Position numbers and translations under genes: made by a program. The notes beneath the pieces were generated by a model that was not told the DNA's origin, did no database searches, and saw nothing but the letters and a program-made list of their open reading frames with translations. A DNA stretch of 10,116 nucleotides from Bacteroidota bacterium (GTDB taxonomy: Bacteria > Bacteroidota > Bacteroidia > Flavobacteriales > Flavobacteriaceae), in assembly GCA_024278565.1 (NCBI GenBank), contig JAJRSY010000178.1:1-10116 (forward strand), given 5' to 3'. Below are positions 6,013 to 10,116 of this stretch, piece after piece. Every line of letters starts with the position of its first letter. Within the stretch, counting starts at the first letter, position 1.

Positions 6013-6669
6013 ATGAAATTTTTTATTGACACGGCCAATTTAGATCAAATACGTGAAGCCCAGGCCTTAGGTGTTCTTGATGGGGTGACCACCAACCCCT
6101 CATTAATGGCCAAAGAGGGCATTACCGGAAAAAACAACATTTTAAAACACTATGTTGATATATGCACTATTGTTGAAGGTGATGTTTCTGCCGAGGTTGT
6201 TTCGACTGATTTTGAGGGAATGGTAAAAGAGGGAGAAGAATTGGTTGAACTTCATGATCAAATTGTAGTAAAGGTACCCATGATAAAAGATGGGGTGAAA
6301 GCATTAAAATACTTTTCGGATAAGGGAATACGTACCAATTGTACACTAGTATTTTCAGTAGGTCAGGCTTTGTTAGCGGCAAAAGCTGGGGCGACCTATG
6401 TTTCCCCATTTATTGGAAGGCTCGATGACATATCAACTGACGGCCTAAATCTAATTGCAGAAATACGTCATATTTATGACAACTACGCTTTTGATACGCA
6501 GATATTAGCGGCGTCTGTTCGCCATACCATGCATATTGTTGATTGTGCGAAATTGGGGGCTGACGTAATAACCGGACCCTTATCAGCTATCGAAGGTCTT
6601 TTGAAGCATCCCTTGACCGATATTGGTTTGGCCAAATTCTTGGCCGATTATCAGAAAGGAAACAAGTAG
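6013..6669 (+). CDS. tal: Transaldolase, small class-3B (TalC) type
   Basis: This 218-residue enzyme moves a dihydroxyacetone unit between sedoheptulose 7-phosphate and glyceraldehyde 3-phosphate in the non-oxidative pentose phosphate pathway, in the cytoplasm. It belongs to the small transaldolase / fructose-6-phosphate aldolase family: MKFFIDTANL at the start, TTNPS (26-30), the Schiff-base lysine in VVKVPM (Lys87), TNCTLVFS (108-115), YVSPFIGRLDD (129-139) and AASVRH (166-171). Asp6, Asn28, Thr111, Arg136 and Ser168 are in place. The positions that are Gln59 and Tyr131 in E. coli fructose-6-phosphate aldolase are Glu61 and Phe133 here, as in true transaldolases such as Bacillus TalC. Length and start fit the family exactly. 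It is 52 bp downstream of the dehydrogenase. Confidence 0.95.
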   Translation: MKFFIDTANLDQIREAQALGVLDGVTTNPSLMAKEGITGKNNILKHYVDICTIVEGDVSAEVVSTDFEGMVKEGEELVELHDQIVVKVPMIKDGVKALKYFSDKGIRTNCTLVFSVGQALLAAKAGATYVSPFIGRLDDISTDGLNLIAEIRHIYDNYAFDTQILAASVRHTMHIVDCAKLGADVITGPLSAIEGLLKHPLTDIGLAKFLADYQKGNK

Positions 6670-6711
6670 AAAGCACATAAATAGGAGGGGGTGTAGAATA
6701 GGTAGGACTGG

Positions 6712-6731
6712 AAACTTAAAATTTTAGGTTT
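6712..6731. terminator. AT-rich inverted repeat between convergent genes
   Basis: aaacttaaaa (6712-6721) faces ttttaggttt (6722-6731); with one G-T pair the arms are fully complementary. It lies in the 92-bp gap between the converging transaldolase and thioredoxin-like genes, where a two-way terminator would be expected. The stem is weak and has no loop or strong T-tract, so the role is uncertain. Confidence 0.3.
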
Positions 6732-6761
6732 TGGTTTGTTCGAAGCTATCTGAGGTGCGCA

Positions 6762-8150
6762 CTAAAAAGAAGCAGCGTACATAGTCGAAAATGCATTTAC
6801 GATTTTGGCGTCGTCGGTAATAATACATTTGTTGAGCGGATAAATAATCAAAGCTTTGGTCAATATATCAAAATCGTCTGCTCTATATTGATTTTCCTGT
6901 GGGAGACCAGATGTGTTCAACATGCCTTTCCAAGTAGCTTCATCGGTCTTGAAATTAATACCCACAAAAGTGTAGTCAGGTTTATTGGCGGAAAGGTAGA
7001 TTGCCTTCTTGGCTATATTTTCAAAATGTCTTTTTTCGGTACCTGACCAAAAATAAAATACTGTTTTTTTATTTTTGGCGATTTCTTGCAGCCTTATTGG
7101 ATCTCCGTTGATATTGGCAACAAGAACATTCGGAATTTTTTTCTGGGGCTGTATGTTACTTATGCCTTCATAAAGTTCATCGATTTCCTTAATATGCCTG
7201 TTGTTGCCAGATCGCAAATGAAAATCTTCAATAAAATCTTTGTTGTTTTTTTGTGTGTCATGGGCCAGTAAAAGATAATTAAAAGCAACATTTCTAAAAA
7301 GATTGTCTTTTAGTTCGGTTTCCTTTACTAAGCTATCGATCAGGCTCAATTTATGGCGGTTGAAATGTAGTTGGTTGTTCACCTCATTATTCTTGATGGC
7401 GCATTTGTGCGAACAAGTTGTATAAGACAGGTTTTTTATATGCGACCTCATAAAATTGTAATAGGGCCTTAGGTAGTTGAGGTTATGGTTGTTGAAGTCA
7501 ATATGTTTCCTATAGCCATAAAAAACATCAGAAAGCTTGTGCATGGTTTTTTTTCCAGTATATTTTCTGTGCTCAAAGAGGTATTTTTCTTTGTAGTCAA
7601 AATAAGTATAATCGATGCTTGCCTTGGCAATTTCCCTTGCTGCTTTAGATAATTCCATTTCGGCGTTTAGCGCATGTAGATCATTTAATTTAATCGTCCG
7701 TAATGAATCTATTTGTCTACTGAACAGCTCAGGTTCAAGGGCAAAAGAAGAACCATAAATCGTTTGTTCCTCATTTTCGTTTGCCAAAAAAAGCTCTAAC
7801 AAGAAATTGTTGATTTCGGATCCAGAACCAGAGAAAACCAAAGATTCATCAAAATCAATAGTATTGAGCCTGAGCAAAAGACTATCGCCCTGCTCTAAAA
7901 AGATGTATTGATATTCTGGGGCATGGTTAAAGTGGTGAAGACCTTGGGTAACCGAATCGAGTTTAAAAACGAATCGATTGTTTTTATCAAGTTTTGCCGA
8001 ATCGATGACCACATCACCTTTGTAAAGCACAACGTAATTGCTGGTCGGATTCACAATCTCCCCAGCAAAAAAAACATGGGGGGATTTTTTCTCACCTTTA
8101 CTACAACCTGCCAAAATAAAAAGAAACAGATAAAGTAACTCTTTCTTCAT
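6762..8150 (-). CDS. Thioredoxin-like (TlpA-type) lipoprotein lacking the CXXC motif
   Basis: From the ATG at 8150 this is a 462-residue lipoprotein: MKKELLYLFLFILAGC with lipidated Cys16. The ATG ten codons upstream (8180) is less likely because it would bury the signal peptide and overlaps the predicted -7 box. About 25-110 is a beta-rich domain of the kind found before TlpA-like domains in Bacteroidota (GEIVNPTSNYVVLYKGDVVIDSAKLD pattern with FLEQGDSLLLRL). About 125-330 is mostly helical. About 340-455 is a thioredoxin fold: strand VFYFW (364-368), a helix, strand YTFVGINF, and a YP that could be the cis-proline (438). Where TlpA has WCxxC this protein has WSGTEKRH, so it cannot be a dithiol oxidoreductase by the normal mechanism. 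Another pair, CSHKC, lies at 246-250 in the helical region. Function unknown; a non-redox binding or scaffold role in the envelope is possible. Confidence 0.85.
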   Translation of the reverse strand: MKKELLYLFLFILAGCSKGEKKSPHVFFAGEIVNPTSNYVVLYKGDVVIDSAKLDKNNRFVFKLDSVTQGLHHFNHAPEYQYIFLEQGDSLLLRLNTIDFDESLVFSGSGSEINNFLLELFLANENEEQTIYGSSFALEPELFSRQIDSLRTIKLNDLHALNAEMELSKAAREIAKASIDYTYFDYKEKYLFEHRKYTGKKTMHKLSDVFYGYRKHIDFNNHNLNYLRPYYNFMRSHIKNLSYTTCSHKCAIKNNEVNNQLHFNRHKLSLIDSLVKETELKDNLFRNVAFNYLLLAHDTQKNNKDFIEDFHLRSGNNRHIKEIDELYEGISNIQPQKKIPNVLVANINGDPIRLQEIAKNKKTVFYFWSGTEKRHFENIAKKAIYLSANKPDYTFVGINFKTDEATWKGMLNTSGLPQENQYRADDFDILTKALIIYPLNKCIITDDAKIVNAFSTMYAASF

Positions 8151-8177
8151 AGTACGAATAACTACTTGAATTGAATG

Positions 8178-8185
8178 CAAATTTA
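8178..8185 (-). promoter_or_regulatory. Candidate -7 box for the thioredoxin-like lipoprotein gene
   Basis: On the minus strand the bases read TAAATTTG, a perfect TAnnTTTG. Predicted start near 8171 leaves a leader of about 20 nt before the ATG at 8150. The -33 element is not clear. The site supports choosing the start at 8150 over 8180. Confidence 0.5.
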
Positions 8186-8323
8186 AGAAACCCTTATGTT
8201 CGTTCTTGTTAATGGTGCGTTAAAAATCAGCGAGTCCTGTTAAATTGAATGAAAAGATCGAGTATTGAATACAATCAGGGTGAAATTGCGGACTTTAAAT
8301 CAAAACCATCTCCGATATTTCTT

Positions 8324-8331
8324 TATTTTTG
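8324..8331 (+). promoter_or_regulatory. Candidate -7 box for the ABC-F gene
   Basis: TATTTTTG matches TAnnTTTG at every fixed position and would start transcription near 8337, about 18 nt before the ATG at 8355. No TTTG is found at the -33 distance. It shares the 204-bp divergent region 8151-8354 with the minus-strand -7 box at 8178-8185. Confidence 0.5.
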
Positions 8332-8354
8332 CACGAATTTAAAAAGAGAAGTAT

Positions 8355-9983
8355 ATGTTATCCGTTTCAAACCTATCGGTACAGTTTGGTAAAAGAGTGT
8401 TGTTCGATGAAGTGAATGTATCTTTTACCCAAGGAAATTGTTACGGGGTCATTGGTGCCAATGGTTCTGGCAAGTCCACTTTTTTAAAAATACTTTCGGG
8501 CCAGCAAGACCCTACGGCAGGGCATGTTCATTTAGAACAGGGCAAGCGAATGTCTATTTTAGAACAAGACCACAATGCACATGATGGTACCACGGTTTTA
8601 GAAACGGTGGTTATGGGCAATAAACCCCTATATGCCCTCAAGAAAGAAATTGATGCCCTGTATGCCGATTATAACGATGAAAATGCAGATAAAATTGGCG
8701 AACTACAGGTAAGGTTTGAGGAAATGGATGGGTGGAACGCAGATAGTGCCGCCGCCGCCTTATTGTCAAATTTGGGTGTTTCTGAAGAGCAGCACTCGGT
8801 AAACATGGGCGAGCTTGATGCGAAACTCAAGGTTAGGGTGTTGTTGGCACAGGCATTGTTCGGTAACCCTGATGTACTGATTATGGATGAGCCAACCAAC
8901 GACCTTGATTACGAGACGATCAGCTGGCTTGAGAATTTTTTGGCAAACTATGAAAATACGGTGATAGTGGTATCGCATGACCGTCACTTTTTAGATTCGG
9001 TCTGTACCCATATTTCCGATATCGATTTCGGCAAAATGAACCAATACTCGGGCAATTACACTTTTTGGTACGAAAGCAGTCAATTGGCCGCACGCCAACG
9101 TGCACAACAGAATAAAAAAGCAGAGGACAAAGCAAAGGAACTACAAGAGTTCATTGCCCGTTTTAGCGCTAACATGGCAAAAAGCAAGCAGGCAACCTCA
9201 CGTAAGAAAATGTTGTCTAAATTGAAGATAGAAGACATTAAGCCATCAAGCAGAAGGTATCCGGCTATAATTTTCGAACGCGAAAGAGAGGCTGGCGACC
9301 AAATATTGAATATCGAAGGCTTATCTGCCTCTTCTGAAGATGGGGCTCTTTTATTTGACAATATAAATATCAATTTGTCGAAGGGAGACAAAGTCGCTAT
9401 TATCTCTAAGGACTCTAGGGCGACTTCGGCCTTCTATGAAATATTGAACAATAACAGAAAAGCATCGCAAGGAGATTTTAAATGGGGGGTTACCACCAAC
9501 CAATCCTATCTACCGGCCGATAATTCAGATTATTTCATGAACAACATTAGTCTTGTCGATTGGTTGCGGCAATGGGCCAAGACCGAAGAAGAGCGCGAGG
9601 AGGTATACATTAGGGGGTTTTTGGGTAAAATGTTATTCAGCGGAGAGGAAGCCCTTAAAAAATGTACCGTACTGTCAGGGGGTGAAAAAGTAAGGTGTAT
9701 GTTGAGTAGAATGATGATGCTCAGAGCCAACGTGCTCATGTTGGACGAACCTACCAATCACTTGGATCTCGAGAGCATTACTGCCTTCAATAATTCGTTA
9801 AAGAATTTTAAGGGTACGGTACTGTTCACGACACATGATCATGAATTTGCCCAAACCGTTGCCGATCGAATCATAGAATTGACCCCAAAAGGCAATATTG
9901 ACAGGTATATGACGTTCGAAGAGTACATGTCTGACAAGTCTTTGAAAGAGCAGCGACAGAAGATGTACGCTGTTGCTAAGTGA
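8355..9983 (+). CDS. ybiT: ABC-F family ATPase, YbiT type
   Basis: This 542-residue soluble protein has two ATP-binding cassettes and no membrane segments, the plan of ABC-F proteins, which bind the ribosomal E site and help stalled or initiating ribosomes. Cassette 1: Walker A GANGSGKS (34-41), Q-loop Gln71, Walker B VLIMDEP (174-180), His208. Its signature is replaced by NMGELDAKLKVR (150-161). The charged linker is at about 240-310, including FIARFSANMAKSKQATSRKK (266-285), which closely resembles the YbiT linker. Cassette 2: signature LSGGE (440-444), Walker B LMLDEP (461-466) and His494 are intact, but the Walker A place reads ISKDSRATS (350-358) without Gly or Lys, and the Q-loop Gln appears to be Ala388. 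So only one composite ATP site looks complete. Assignment to YbiT rather than EttA or Uup rests on linker and signature wording. A lipoprotein gene begins 26 bp downstream and may be co-transcribed. Confidence 0.93.
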   Translation: MLSVSNLSVQFGKRVLFDEVNVSFTQGNCYGVIGANGSGKSTFLKILSGQQDPTAGHVHLEQGKRMSILEQDHNAHDGTTVLETVVMGNKPLYALKKEIDALYADYNDENADKIGELQVRFEEMDGWNADSAAAALLSNLGVSEEQHSVNMGELDAKLKVRVLLAQALFGNPDVLIMDEPTNDLDYETISWLENFLANYENTVIVVSHDRHFLDSVCTHISDIDFGKMNQYSGNYTFWYESSQLAARQRAQQNKKAEDKAKELQEFIARFSANMAKSKQATSRKKMLSKLKIEDIKPSSRRYPAIIFEREREAGDQILNIEGLSASSEDGALLFDNININLSKGDKVAIISKDSRATSAFYEILNNNRKASQGDFKWGVTTNQSYLPADNSDYFMNNISLVDWLRQWAKTEEEREEVYIRGFLGKMLFSGEEALKKCTVLSGGEKVRCMLSRMMMLRANVLMLDEPTNHLDLESITAFNNSLKNFKGTVLFTTHDHEFAQTVADRIIELTPKGNIDRYMTFEEYMSDKSLKEQRQKMYAVAK

Positions 9984-10009
9984 CTTTTTAGGACCCAAAC
10001 TCTTACATT

Positions 10010-10116
10010 ATGAAAACCTACAACATTTTATGCATGCTTTTGGCTGTAGTGGTAATCGGTTGCAATAAATCAGATGAAGGCGATGGCGGTGGAGGCAACG
10101 ACAAAAGTGTCGATGC
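10010..10116 (+). CDS. Lipoprotein, N-terminal fragment (runs off the window)
   Basis: The ATG at 10010 gives 35 visible residues: MKTYNILCMLLAVVVIGC, a lipoprotein signal peptide with lipobox VIGC and lipidated Cys18, then NKSDEGDGGGGNDKSVD. The Ser-Asp-Glu residues after the cysteine resemble the surface-export signal of Bacteroidota lipoproteins, and the Gly-rich stretch is a flexible tether to a domain outside the window. It starts 26 bp after the ABC-F stop without a visible promoter, so co-transcription is likely. The mature function cannot be read. Confidence 0.8.
   Translation, partial: MKTYNILCMLLAVVVIGCNKSDEGDGGGGNDKSVD

Noticed and set aside
8151..8180. 10 extra N-terminal codons for the thioredoxin-like lipoprotein
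   Set aside because: They would precede and spoil a standard lipoprotein signal peptide and would overlap the predicted -7 box.

Overview
The window looks like chromosomal DNA from a member of the Flavobacteriaceae (Bacteroidota). The evidence is a set of promoter -7 boxes of the form TAnnTTTG, the near absence of Shine-Dalgarno sequences, several lipoproteins with short lipoboxes, a Bacteroidota-type small SRP RNA, a YbiT-type ABC-F protein with lineage-like variations, and GC-rich CCTGCC/GGCAGG hairpin repeats between genes. The genus cannot be fixed from sequence alone; a Muricauda/Maribacter-like marine flavobacterium would fit.

Layout. Positions 1-115 (minus) hold the start of a small secreted protein. 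Positions 259-990 (minus) encode a LytTR-family regulator whose receiver domain has lost its phosphorylation site. Positions 991-1583 contain no credible gene. They are a patchwork of interspersed repeats, a G10 run, a hairpin terminator and a 15-bp tandem repeat. Three minus-strand genes follow: a beta-helix surface lipoprotein (1584-3128), a hotdog thioesterase (3293-3697) and a glutaminyl-peptide cyclotransferase-like lipoprotein (3711-4754). A tandem hairpin repeat separates the first two, and the last two are 13 bp apart. A strong minus-strand promoter lies upstream of the cyclotransferase.

Back to back with that promoter is the promoter of the SRP RNA gene (ffs, 4931-5024, plus). It is followed on the plus strand by a short-chain dehydrogenase (5151-5960) and a small class-3B transaldolase (6013-6669). 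A convergent gene (6762-8150, minus) encodes a thioredoxin-like lipoprotein without its CXXC motif. A divergent intergenic region then leads to an ABC-F translation factor of the YbiT type (8355-9983, plus), and 26 bp later a new lipoprotein begins and runs off the window.

Most of this is housekeeping and envelope biology: protein targeting, sugar-phosphate metabolism, ribosome-associated ATPase, exported-protein maturation and lipoproteins. I found no defence system, mobile element with a transposase, CRISPR array or biosynthetic cluster. The best leads are proteins that have lost canonical residues (LytTR receiver, thioredoxin-like lipoprotein, one of the two ABC-F ATP sites) and the structured repeats between genes.
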